A stretch of 64,000 bases of DNA from Dastarcus helophoroides (taxonomy: Eukaryota > Arthropoda > Insecta > Coleoptera > Bothrideridae): assembly GCA_028583605.1 (NCBI GenBank), contig CM053329.1, forward strand, positions 1,550,001 to 1,614,000, in the 5' to 3' direction. The notes beneath the pieces are model-generated. The model saw nothing but the letters and a program-made list of their open reading frames with translations. It searched no databases and had not been told where the DNA came from. Positions within the stretch are counted from its first letter, which is position 1, and every line of letters starts with the position of its first letter. The position numbers and the translations under genes are program-made. Positions 22,614 through 32,163 of the stretch are shown here, piece after piece.

Positions 22614-23943
22614 TAATCGAAATTTAAAACTGAAAATTGTAAGTTTCAAATGCAAGATTTATAAAAACTTCGCCGTTTAGCTTAAATAGTAGACGTTAAA
22701 ATTTTTTGCAATAGAAACTCGAATATTAGTCTTTTTTTGGGAAATTGTGACCTTTTTCTTGAACATTTAACATTTTTTCTAAATTTTTACATTTATCTTA
22801 AATTTCCAGAATAAAATTGAACTTTAAAACTGAAATTACCGGCTTCAAATGAAAATTAAAAAAAAAATCAATATTTGTCATTTTGCTAAAATGTTCAATA
22901 TTTCTACAAATATTTGAAATTTTGTGATTAAAGTGAAAATTTTAAGAAATGCTGTAACAGTTCATATTTTTCGAAAAAATAGTAACAATTTAAAAAAAAT
23001 CTCCAAGCTTATTAATATGCTCGAAATTTTTAGAAAAAAGATGAATTTAAAAAAGTTTTTGTTAGTAGATTGGATTGTCGTTCGTAACTTAAACACTTCT
23101 CTCAGATGTAATTCTTATAGTTTTTTCAATTTTTTTTCTACTTCAAACTCGAAATTTTCGTTGAAATTTAGAATTTGTCTCTAAATTTAGACCTTACCAA
23201 ATTTTCAATAAAAAATCGAGGTTGAATCGAACTGAAAATTGGAAATTTTTAAAAAAACTCACGTATTCGCTGTTTTGCTCCAATACTCATCATTTCTAGG
23301 CAAATTTGAAATTTTGAGATTAAGAAATCTTTAAGAAAATTTAAAGAAATCTTAGTCAACGAATGTAGTTTTTTTTTTTTTTGAGGAAACTGTCAAAATT
23401 CGATGAACCTTTAAATTTATTTATGGCCCAAAATTTTTAGATAAAAGGTGAATAGTTGGAAAAGTCTTTGTTTACATTTGATATTTGTTCGACAGGCCAA
23501 CATTTTTCTCAAAAGAAATTCTTGTCAGAAAATTTCTGCTATAAACTCGAAATTTGTTTTTTTTTATACAAATAATTACTCTTTTCTTAAAAATGAGACT
23601 TATTTCCAAATTTCGATGTTTTTATTGAGTTTTCAGTATAAAATCGGACATTAATACTGGAAATTGTAAATTTCAAATAGACTTTTTATAAAAACTTGAA
23701 TATTTGTCGTTTTGCTCGAGTATTGGAGTATTCAACATTTCTAGAAAAAAAATGAAATTTTGAAATTCAGTGGAAATTTGAAATAAATAACTTTTTTTTT
23801 TGAGAACATAGTAAAAATGACGAAAGAACATTAAATTTTCTTAAATTTGTTCGAAATTTCTAGAAAAAGAAATGTTAAACAAGTTTTTGTTTTTGTGTTT
23901 TTGATTTGAGCTTCGAAACTTGTAGATATTTTTCTATAAATAG
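22614..23943. repeat. Periodic A/T-rich array (block 7)
   Basis: GAAATTTTGA/TAGAAATTTT-type units with mixed polarity. The plus-strand frames at 22924-23184 and 23448-23654 are low-complexity by-products. Confidence 0.45.
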
Positions 23944-24255
23944 CTAATTGAAATTCGTTTTTCTAGTTCCATCATGAGTGGTTTCTCCACTTCTACTAAA
24001 AGAAGGGGTATTTTCAGTGGACCTATATAATATCTGGAGCAGATTACCATCAAATTCATCCGTATGATGTCCATGAGTCCACAATCCATAGTGCTCGTTT
24101 GTTTTAATCATCTCTTCAGCAAGTATATTAACAGCAGCATTGTAAGACATCTGTAGCGAGTACGAAAACATTTTTGGAATCTTAACTCGGAGCTTCTGTT
24201 TCTTCACAACTAGTTGCCGTGTATGATATCCTGTTTCATCTACTCTTTTGAATGT
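23944..24255 (-). CDS. Unidentified ~100-residue reading frame, possible exon
   Basis: The minus strand stays open from about 24255 to a stop at 23944 and reads FKRVDETGYHTRQLVVKKQ, KLRVKIPKMFSYSLQMSYNA, AVNILAEEMIKTNEHYGLW, THGHHTDEFDGNLLQILYRS and a polar tail. The composition is that of real protein, unlike the low-complexity frames around it. No ATG opens the frame at its start, but an AG suitable as a splice acceptor lies near 24245, so it could be a 3' exon of a host gene or of an element. I do not recognise a family, and no function is proposed. It lies between the A/T-rich array and the hAT element at 24537. Confidence 0.35.
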   Translation of the reverse strand, partial: TFKRVDETGYHTRQLVVKKQKLRVKIPKMFSYSLQMSYNAAVNILAEEMIKTNEHYGLWTHGHHTDEFDGNLLQILYRSTENTPSFSRSGETTHDGTRKTNFN

Positions 24256-24887
24256 ACAAATATTGCATTATTTACTGTATCAGTATGACTACATTTTAAA
24301 ATTTAAATTAAGAAAAATATAAGTAATTGGGTAATTGCTGCAGAAGCAGAGTCAAAATTTTATTTTGGCTAATAATTATCCCTGTCTTCATTTATTTTAC
24401 AATATGAGGTAAGGTACCGTCTTTAACTCCAAGGATGCGACCGGGGTTGCACTGTAGATTCCCGAGTTATTGATAGATATTGAAACACTCTGCCACCAAC
24501 TGTTATGGTTCACTACAACTACCTGTTCATGTAGCGCAGTGGTTTCCAGATTTTATTTTACCACGGCTTCCTTAAACATATTTGATCATATGGCGCCTCT
24601 CTTCCATTTTATAAAATGCAACAATCACAAAAAAATTTTAGCACTAAAAAATTTATTAAGATACACTCTTATATAGAAGAAAAAAACGAATAACAAAATT
24701 TTATTATTGTCGCTTAATGAGATGGATGTGCTTGCCTATTAGCGCAAAGTTTATCAAATCTCTGTGTCATTGATGAGATAGCTATACGAAGCTTCTTTTC
24801 TACAACCAAACCATATTTCGATTTTATTTCAGCTAATGCTGCAAATCCTATTTCGCATAAATAAGACGTTGCGAACGGCAGAAATAC

Positions 24888-25083
24888 TTTTTCCCACTCC
24901 CACCCGTATATTCAACGTATTTAACGAAAAAAATATTTGTTAAATCGTATTTTTATTTTTGAGGGATCGTGGTCGTGGGAAAAATTCGCGGTACAACTCG
25001 AGCGGATTGCCATATCGCACTCAAACTTCGTTCTCGTGCGATATGGACATCATATCCGCTCTTGTTGCACAAACTACTATTAA
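24888..25083. mobile_element. P/Q foldback family, short copy II inside the hAT
   Basis: Runs from TTTTTCCCACTCCCACCCGT to CTCTTGTTGCACAAACTACT. The P block is deleted. Only the left terminus, a spacer shared with the copy at 36222 (TATTTAACGAAAAAAATATT) and the Q hairpin (25011-25045) remain. It splits the hAT transposase immediately before its C-terminal segment, so it arrived after the hAT was in place and shows that short derivatives moved. Confidence 0.8.
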
Positions 25084-25860
25084 AGGTTTATTTGACGAAA
25101 TATTATATTCACTCTTAATATCTAGCCAAAATTTAGTCAGAGATATATTCCGAATTTTTTGTTTGAAAGAAGTTTGATCACAAGATCATTCAGTCAAGTT
25201 TTCTTTCTCAATACTTGTTAATTCAAATTCGTCATCTTCTTCGTCGATAAATGGATTCTGTATCCACGCATATTTTGTAAAATCTGGATCATCAAAATAA
25301 GTCGAAAAATGAATTAACAAACCATCCAAGTGTTCAACAAATAGGTTTTTGTTGGCTTCTATATTAACTTAGGCTCATAAATTTTAAAGTGGAAACATCT
25401 CAAGCCTATCTTTCCAAATTTGTCTTCCATGTCTCCATTTTTTAATGAATGCTTTTACTTTATCTTTTTGAATCAATAAATGCATTTGTGGCCCTTCAAA
25501 ACACTCAATTTCCCAAAAAATTTCACCAAGTAGATACGCTTAATAATAAAATTATCATTCCTAAACATGTTTGCTTCCTCATTATTATTTTCTTCTAAAA
25601 AAATTGCAATTTCTTTTTTGAGTTCAAGTACCCTCTGAATTACTTTTGCATGGGAAAGCCAGTGCACTTCACAATAGTACAAAAGTGAGGTGTAAGCAGC
25701 TCCCATATCTTCACATAGCTTTGCAAATAGCCTAACGTTTAATAGACTGTTTTTTTTTATGTAGTTTACAACTTTCGTTACTTTTGAAAAAACGGAGTTA
25801 AGTTCCTCATCAGGTGTTTTCCTTTTAATTAGTGCTTGAAGGCCAGTTTTGTGTCCTGAC

Positions 25861-26838
25861 CACAGAGTACTACCCAGAGGCGACACTCTTGATGCCGCCT
25901 TTGATGTTTCATTGGCAAATCTGAGTGACCTTCGCTATCTTTTTTGTTGGTTTTTTTTGGCTCCAAATTGAAAATCGCATCAACTGAAATTGTGTCAACT
26001 ATGACGCGAAAACAATGGTTATTTGAATGTTCTGTAATGTGGCAGGTAAATAATTCAACAAAATATACAACAATAAATTTTAATTAACATTTTAAAATAC
26101 ACATACCTAATGGAAATTAAATACAACAATCTTAAAAGACAGTGTAGTTCATTGAAAAATCATATTAAGTAGCACAGTAAGTGTACCAAAATTAATAATT
26201 TTCTCAAATCTAAAAAGGTTATTTTAATAGAGTAAGCCTTAAACGCAGAAACTATTTCCTAATTTTGGGGTTCAATTAACAAAGTGGTATTGGGAACTAA
26301 ATTTGCATATTGCATGTCTACTGAATTACTTGATCTAGGAGCAACAGCATTGTAAGCTCAATTTTTTCCTGGTAAATAAATTTTATTTCAAAAAAATCTC
26401 CATTTAAAAATCACATAAATTAAATACCATTCAGATTGACGGGTAGGTCTATAAATAATGTAAACCTTTATCTTGGGGAAATCGAAATAATATAATGTAT
26501 TTGTTCACCCTTCTACTAAAGCAACCCCGAACTGCACACAACGTGCCACCTTTCCTTTTACGGCTCATAATCGTAAACTAATAAGCAATTGTCTTAGAAT
26601 TCTTACAACTAAACACTTTAAAATATGTGACATGATGTGAAACACGGGAATAAAGTTCAAATCACGAATGGAAGGCACGAAATAATCCACCACAACAATA
26701 TAAACATAAACACTAATGGAATGCCACATGTGACTCATATGATCGAAAAACCTACGAAATAATGGCGAACTTGCACATGCGCACTCGGATTTGGAATTGG
26801 CAGGAAGCTAGATTGTCTCCTCTGGGTAGTACTTTGTG
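25861..26838. mobile_element. Nested non-autonomous hAT with 8-bp target duplication
   Basis: The ends CACAGAGTACTACCCAGAGG and, inverted, CACAAAGTACTACCCAGAGG are near-identical inverted repeats of over 20 bases. GTCCTGAC (25853-25860) and GTCTTGAC (26839-26846) flank the insert as an 8-bp duplication. Removing it brings the two parts of the host transposase together at a sensible position (after the DGAQSM block). The 978-bp interior has no recognisable coding sequence. Confidence 0.88.
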
Positions 26839-28333
26839 GTCTTGACATTGACTGTGCACCGTCTGTACAAAGCCCAATGCAATTACTTCACATTATGCCA
26901 TACCTATCAAAAAATTGTCGATTATATTAAAAATTTCACTGGATGTGGCTTTGCCAGGAATGGGTTTGCATATAATATATCTTCAATTATATTATTCTCT
27001 TCATCAAATCGAACATATGCAGTTAAATGTGCGTCTTTTGCTACATCGGTTGCTTCATCTACTTGTAAGGCGAATTTTGAAGTGCGCATGTGAGAAACTA
27101 ATTGATGGCAAAGATCGTCAGATATATCATCGACTCTTCTGCCAACAGTGTTATCAGCAAGCGGTATTTGTCGCAACTGTTTCCATATGATTCGCCAAAC
27201 ACCGTTTTGACTATATCAATAGTTGCTGGCAAAATTAAAGTTTCTTCTATTGTGTGTGGTTTTTTACACTTCGCGATTCTGTAAGATACTCAGTACGACG
27301 ATGCTAGTAACGCATTTGATGGAATATGAACTATTTTTTAGATCTTTAGCTTTTGTTAGTGACCTCATCCAATTTTCTTTTAAAACATTTGTGGTACTGG
27401 CCAACGTACTGAGAATGCATAGTTTCAATCTAAACTTTCGAACAAAACAAACACAATGGTTTTTCTACATTATCAGTAATAACACTCTAAATCCGAACGA
27501 TAAGGAAGATAATTCGTATTTTCTTGTCTTGGAAGTTCTTCCTTCCTGATTCCTACTACTTAGGCCAACATCAGTTTCTTCATTATTAGACGATTTTCTC
27601 TTATAACCAGTCAAGAACTTATCCATTTCTCTAAAATTATTAGGATAATTAATTTACTCTTAAAATTAAACTTAATTATTATTTTGATCAGTGAGTAATT
27701 TGGTATGTCAAAGTAAAATAAGAAACACAATCTAACACTGCTGAGCTAAACTGAAGTCGATGTGGTCTGGATTTTTGGAGAGTTACTGGTCGGCAAAGTT
27801 ACGTATCATACCGCTGGAGGTTTATTCTTGCAATGAGTGGATACCGTAGGTAAGAAACTGAGATTTTTTAACAACATGCCTGAATATTTACGCAGTAATA
27901 CGCAGCTGTCAAGTCTTTTCGCGTATGCGCATAGACAATATAATCCCTACGGTGCAGATATATTTCTGACCCGCAATGTCTGCTATGGGGTAAGGGTACC
28001 ATCAGCAGCATAGTAGTTAATATGTACCTATATGTTACGTATTGTATTAGCTGCAAGTGCACTTTTTTTTTGTCAATCCTGGCTAATATTCGCGCCTCCC
28101 CTTAGATTAGTCCACGACTCCTTAGGGAGGCGCGCCTCCCAGGTTGGAAAACGCTGGTGTAGAGCTTAAGTGGAAGTTTTTTTTTGGAAATTTGGGACCA
28201 GGGAGACTACACCACTTCCGGTCAGTTTTAAGTGTTATTTATCTATTCCTGTGGTTATAAAAATATAAAATAAATTAAATGATTATGTATAATTGCTGCA
28301 CAAGCAGAGTCAAATGTACATTTTGACCAATAA

Positions 28334-29021
28334 CACAGGTATGCAAAACTGACCTTTTTGAAAATTGTTTGTTTGAAAGGTATCTATATTAGGTAATTTT
28401 GGGGCGTTGAATTTGAATATGCTATTGATATTTTTATCACGTAAAGTTTTTCTGATATATGAAATATAAAAAAAATGCTTCAAAATAATCTTTTATTTAA
28501 ATAAATAAAAAACACAAAAGCCATTTTTAGATTTTCATAACGTTTATCACTAAACTGATTCAGAAAATAAACTGTTATAAATCCTTATACCTTTTTCGCT
28601 TGTCACTGAAGCTTCTTTTCAAAGATTTTCGCTTGTGTTCAGTCTTCTCAATGTCCCGCTGCAATATCCAGCAATAGTCTGCAATTGTGTTAACATTCCA
28701 TCTTCCTTGATAATGTTTCTCCTTAGCCTTTAGATCTTGATGGAATCTCTCTCCGTGTTCTTCACTGAAATCCTCGAGATTTTCTGAAAAAAAGTCCAGG
28801 TGAGATTTTAGGAAATGGACTTTTAAGCTCATGTTGCATCCCAATTTCCTGAAATTATCTGACATGTTTTCCACTAATTAGACTTAATCTGAACTTTTCT
28901 TAATGCCCAGAAAATTTCTAACATAATGGATTTTTTTCATTATTTTTTCGTTAAATAGCACCTCAAAATCTATAAGAAACCATCATTCGATTTCAGTCAA
29001 TTTTACCCATGCATACCTGTG
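28334..29021. mobile_element. TIR element with TAA target duplication carrying an EHGERFHQD-type gene
   Basis: The left end CACAGGTATGCAAAACTGA and the inverse of the right end (CACAGGTATGCATGGGTAAA) form inverted repeats. TAA lies directly outside both (28331-28333, 29022-29024). A 3-bp duplication of this kind fits the PIF/Harbinger-like group, but the encoded protein is not HARBI1, so the superfamily is left open. It contains one minus-strand coding remnant. Confidence 0.65.
28575..28910 (-). pseudogene. C-terminus of an uncharacterised arthropod EHGERFHQD protein
   Basis: After a partly broken lead (FLGIKKSSD, stop, V, stop, LVENM near 28870-28905), the frame reads FRKLGCNMSLKVHFLKSHLD, FFSENLEDFSEEHGERFHQD, KHYQGRWNVNTIADYCWIL and a basic tail. 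I recognise the sequence pattern (lGC.MSLKvHFLhSHLdFF..N....seEHGERFHQD...me.rYqG.w...mlaDYCW.L.RD) from many unnamed proteins predicted in arthropod genomes. Its biochemical role is unknown to me. Two in-frame stops upstream show decay. Its position between matched inverted repeats implies that the family travels on a DNA transposon. Confidence 0.7.
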
Positions 29022-29283
29022 TAATTATACCTACATTTGTGTATATTGTAATTAGTAATGCAACAGAAGTGTTAGAAACAGACATTGAGATTTTTTTTAG
29101 CGAAGACTATTAATAAAAACCTTTATTGTTATTTTAAACACAATTTGCAAAAAGAAGAATGAACAAAAATAAATTATGTAGCTTTGGTTTGTTTTTTCAG
29201 CTTTATTTCAGTTCTGCTATTTTTATTAAAAATTTCACTTTCCTTGCGTTTTCTTTCTCTGAGTCTTGGTCTTTGAATATCTC

Positions 29284-30812
29284 TAGTGGCGGCGGAAGAT
29301 CTAAACATAATGTGGGCAAGGTACATTTCGGGAGGTCCTATGATTGTGCGAGAAGAAGGGAATTAAAATAAAAAATCACTTGAAATTAAACAGTTTTTTA
29401 ATTCATTAAAAAACAAAACAAAATTTTTACTTATACTTCTTTGCAACATTAAACAAAAATGAAAAAAAAAATAAAGAAAAAATGAAAGAAACAGAAATGT
29501 TCTACTTTTGGTTTTACTGAACTAATTAATGATTGATTCGTAATTTATCTTAGATGCTATATCTGCTTCAATTGATAAAACTGCTAAAGCTGAAAGTCTT
29601 TCTTGACCCATAATATTTCTTAAATAATTTTTAATTAGTTTTAATTTTGAAAAGCTCCTTTTAGCGGAAGCAGTACTTACAGGTATTGTTAACAAAATTC
29701 TAATGACAATGTAAACATTTGGGTAAATTTCTTTCAAATCGTTCTCTATGATATATTGGAGCAGATATTTCAAGTCCCCAATAGAGTTGGGTAAATTTGG
29801 AATCATATTTTGTAACTCCTCATACAACTAATAAAGGTTGGAAGTCACTGCTCTCGCCTACTTACAGGACTGTGTGTAAATCCTGACAGTTTTTCAGAAT
29901 TTGTTCTTTTGGAATTTTTTTAAACTTTAAGTCATAGAGAAAACCAAAATTTTCAAAATGTTGATTTAAAGTCATAAATCTCGATCCCATGTTACTTATC
30001 ACAGAATAAATTATGGTATTAAAAAATCCGTTTCATACCGGCTTTTAGCAGACTTAATAGGTTGATCGCTGCCTTCATAATCAAACGTTCTTTTCTTTTT
30101 GGCTACTCTTTTATTTTTAAAATCTTTTGGCAAATGATAACTGTTTTTCTCAATAAACTGACGAGCGTCAGACAAGCATTTTTCGAATCCAGTGTGTCGA
30201 TATTCTTTGATCCAGTCGCAAAATGTACAAGAGTAATGCTTAAAAGGACTTGTAGATTGCCATAATTTGCTTATGGTATTGACACGCGTTAATAACTCAT
30301 ACCATATATGTAATGATATGATAAAATTCCAAACTGTACATTTCGTTTAAAAAGGAATGGCAATCACTAAGTGTGTCCGATTGTTACGTTTGGCGTATTG
30401 AGTTTCCTATGCATTCAACAACATTATCAAATTGCAATAATACGGCCTTCACCTCCTGGATTCTGCTTTCCCACCTTGTGTCTGATAAAGGCTTCATAGT
30501 AAGCTTTAATTTATCTTTAATTATTTTCCAGCGTTTGCTGGAACTTGAAAATAGCAAAAAAATCTTCTGACTAATTGTGCCGCTATAATTGTAGTGTCTA
30601 AAAACGACCGTTTCTCTTGGAACGTCATGCCACATAGTGAACTTCGCTTTGAGGGCTATAGACGCAAGTGTCCGTCAACTGTTAATAAAATACAAATAAA
30701 AATTTTCAGTACTAATTTCTGTACGACCTCTTTAAGTAACCACTCTAAAATCCAAGTGGTGCAACATGTCAAAAAAATTAAATATGTCTACGCATAACCT
30801 CTGCGCCTACTG
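29284..30812 (-). mobile_element. Candidate limits of a second hAT element
   Basis: TAGTGGCGGCGGAAGATC at the left and, inverted, CAGTAGGCGCAGAGGTTATG at the right resemble the TAGnGGCG/CAGTGGCG ends of ZMYM1-type hAT elements and enclose a transposase fragment of that type. The 8-bp flanks (AATATCTC and CCTTCTAT) do not match, so the exact limits are tentative. Confidence 0.4.
29522..30640 (-). pseudogene. hAT transposase pseudogene (ZMYM1/TTF-type), C-terminal half
   Basis: At 30635-30384 the minus strand gives FLLFSSSSKRWKIIKDKLKL and TMKPLSDTRWESRIQEVKA, the segment around the conserved lsdTRWe.R motif. Between 30060 and 29860 come RYETDFFNTIIYSVISNMGS and RFMTLNQHFENFGFLYDL in shifted frames. 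At 29827-29522 come IRILLTIPVSTASAKRSFSK and LKLIKNYLRNIMGQERLSAL. The last block is the hAT dimerisation domain (iPvt.AsaERsFSkLkliK.ylRs.M.qeRLs.LailsiE). The N-terminal zinc finger and the first catalytic Asp are missing, and several frameshifts occur. Confidence 0.85.
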
Positions 30813-31004
30813 CCTTCTATATCGGAAGTAAATGGGGAAGGTCGGGTAGCCATGGACACATAAGCAAAACTCCTAAAAAATATAAAATCCACAGAATTAG
30901 ACTTTAATTTTGAACGTAAACAATAATTCTAACTTATTTAAAGTAGTTTAATTAACATAACAGTTCGATAATTTCACAAAGTTAGCTTAAATCAAGTCTC
31001 ACAA
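30813..31004. other. Unassigned spacer
   Basis: Short AT-rich interval between the second hAT element and the stop codon of pogo copy 2, probably 3' non-coding sequence of the pogo element. Confidence 0.3.
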
Positions 31005-31175
31005 TCAGTCTTTAATTTTCGTCAAAAAAGATTTTGACTGGTAGCTCCGGCCACACCTATTAATGATGACCAAGTCTTTCTTTTTCAGGCATATGTCGCA
31101 CTAATAGTAAGATTGCGTTCCATCGATGTATACACAGTTTTCGTGCGCCCAGTCTTTAAATTTATTGCACTTTCT

Positions 31176-31735
31176 ACCGTATATACATCTTTTTGACGAC
31201 GCTTAACGGTAGAAAAAAATCGCTAGGCAGAAATTGAAGTGTTCACCAAAGTGATAAATTAATTACACTCCGATACAGGATATTTGTCGTCTTAAGTGCT
31301 TTTCCTTTTCATGTAAATGCAATTAGGATGGACAAAGGGTGAGTAATGTCGAGCCTCTGATAATTGCTAAAAGCTTTTGTCCTCGGGTCCATTACAGCCC
31401 GGATGTTTAGTAGATGTTTACCATCAACTGTCCTAATTGCGTTTCATTTTAATGGAACTGCAACTGAGATAGACAAGCCGATAATTGCATTCCTTCTAAG
31501 AATAGAATTTGTTGGGGTGGTAAATTGAACCATAATGACAATCGCTTCCCAATAAAAGGCCTCGGTGGACAAACAAGAGGCAGTCCCGTGTCAGACACAA
31601 AAGGCCTAGCCTTTCCCGACAGTTTTGCCTAGTGATTTTTAAACCGACGGAGAAACAGCAGTGCTATAGACTTTCAGACTAAAAACTTATTTCGATTTTT
31701 TTTGCTTTTTTTTACCAAATTTACGTGGCTCCGGT
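31176..31735. other. Unidentified ~560-bp insertion inside the pogo C-terminal zinc finger
   Basis: The pogo zinc finger breaks after WIQCD (codon ending about 31736) and resumes with KCNKFKDWAHENC (about 31175), so the intervening DNA was inserted. It is more GC-balanced than its surroundings and encodes nothing I recognise. It contains an inverted pair, TGCAATTAGGATGGACA (about 31319) and TGTCCTAATTGCG (about 31429), plus two further TAATTGC words (about 31359 and 31481). These cores resemble homeodomain sites, but this could equally be a short-lived repeat. No clear terminal repeats or target duplication were found. Confidence 0.5.
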
Positions 31736-32163
31736 ATCACACTGTATCCAGTTTTCTTCAAAGGTTTCTCCGCAAATAATGCACTCGATCTCTTCGTCTC
31801 TTGTTAAATTTTGAATGTTCCGTTTTGTTTTCATTATTTTCTTCAGTGCTGGTTTCTTTTTATTGAACGCAGTTGTCGTTGCAATTGTAATCTTCTTTTT
31901 TACGCCTTTTGCAGTTGCAGTCTTCTTTTTTGTGTCTTTGGCTTTCTCTACCAATGTGTTTTTGCATGGCGAAGAAGTGAGAATTTCGCTTCTTTGATTT
32001 TTTCGTGAACGCGTCAGAATGCGTTTTTTAGATGCATCAGGTCGAGGTGACAACTGTTTTAGTAGCTGATATGAACTATTGGGATTTACGTCTGTCTGCT
32101 TATGGTGATTAGTTGAAGGCTGAGATGAATCAGTGGTGGCTGAAGCTGACTGCTGGTTGCGGC

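Larger units (their letters stand above)
24717..27609 (-). pseudogene. hAT transposase pseudogene (ZBED/SCAND3/FAM200 type)
   Basis: From the ATG near 27609 the minus strand reads MDKFLTGYKRKSSNNEETDV, a frameshifted BED-like N-terminus, then the catalytic core start (IPLADNTVGRRVDDISDD; FALQVDEATDVAKDAHLTAY). The match continues up to a DGAQSM-like block at about 26850. After a 978-bp insertion it resumes with GLQALIKRKTPDEELNSVF, VNYIKKNSLLNVRLFAKLC and LLYYCEVHWLSHAKVIQRV. It goes on, frameshifted, to about 25085. After a second insertion it ends in a hATC-like segment (ATSYLCEIGFAALAEIKSKY) at about 24717-24885. This order matches intact hAT transposases of about 600 residues. Multiple frameshifts and stops make it inactive. 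Confidence 0.88.
24537..28156 (-). mobile_element. hAT transposon (ZBED5/FAM200/SCAND3-like), nested insertions
   Basis: The ends CAGTGGTTTCCAGATTTTAT (left) and, inverted, CAGCGTTTTCCAACCTGGGA (right) are typical of this hAT group. ATGTAGCG (24529-24536) and GTGTAGAG (28157-28164) agree at 6 of 8 positions as a worn target duplication. The right terminus includes GGAGGCGCGCCTCC. The element carries a minus-strand transposase pseudogene and two later insertions: a P/Q foldback element (24888-25083) and another hAT (25861-26838). A related phrase, AATTGCTGCA.AAGCAGAGTC, occurs outside both ends (24334 and 28292). Confidence 0.75.
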
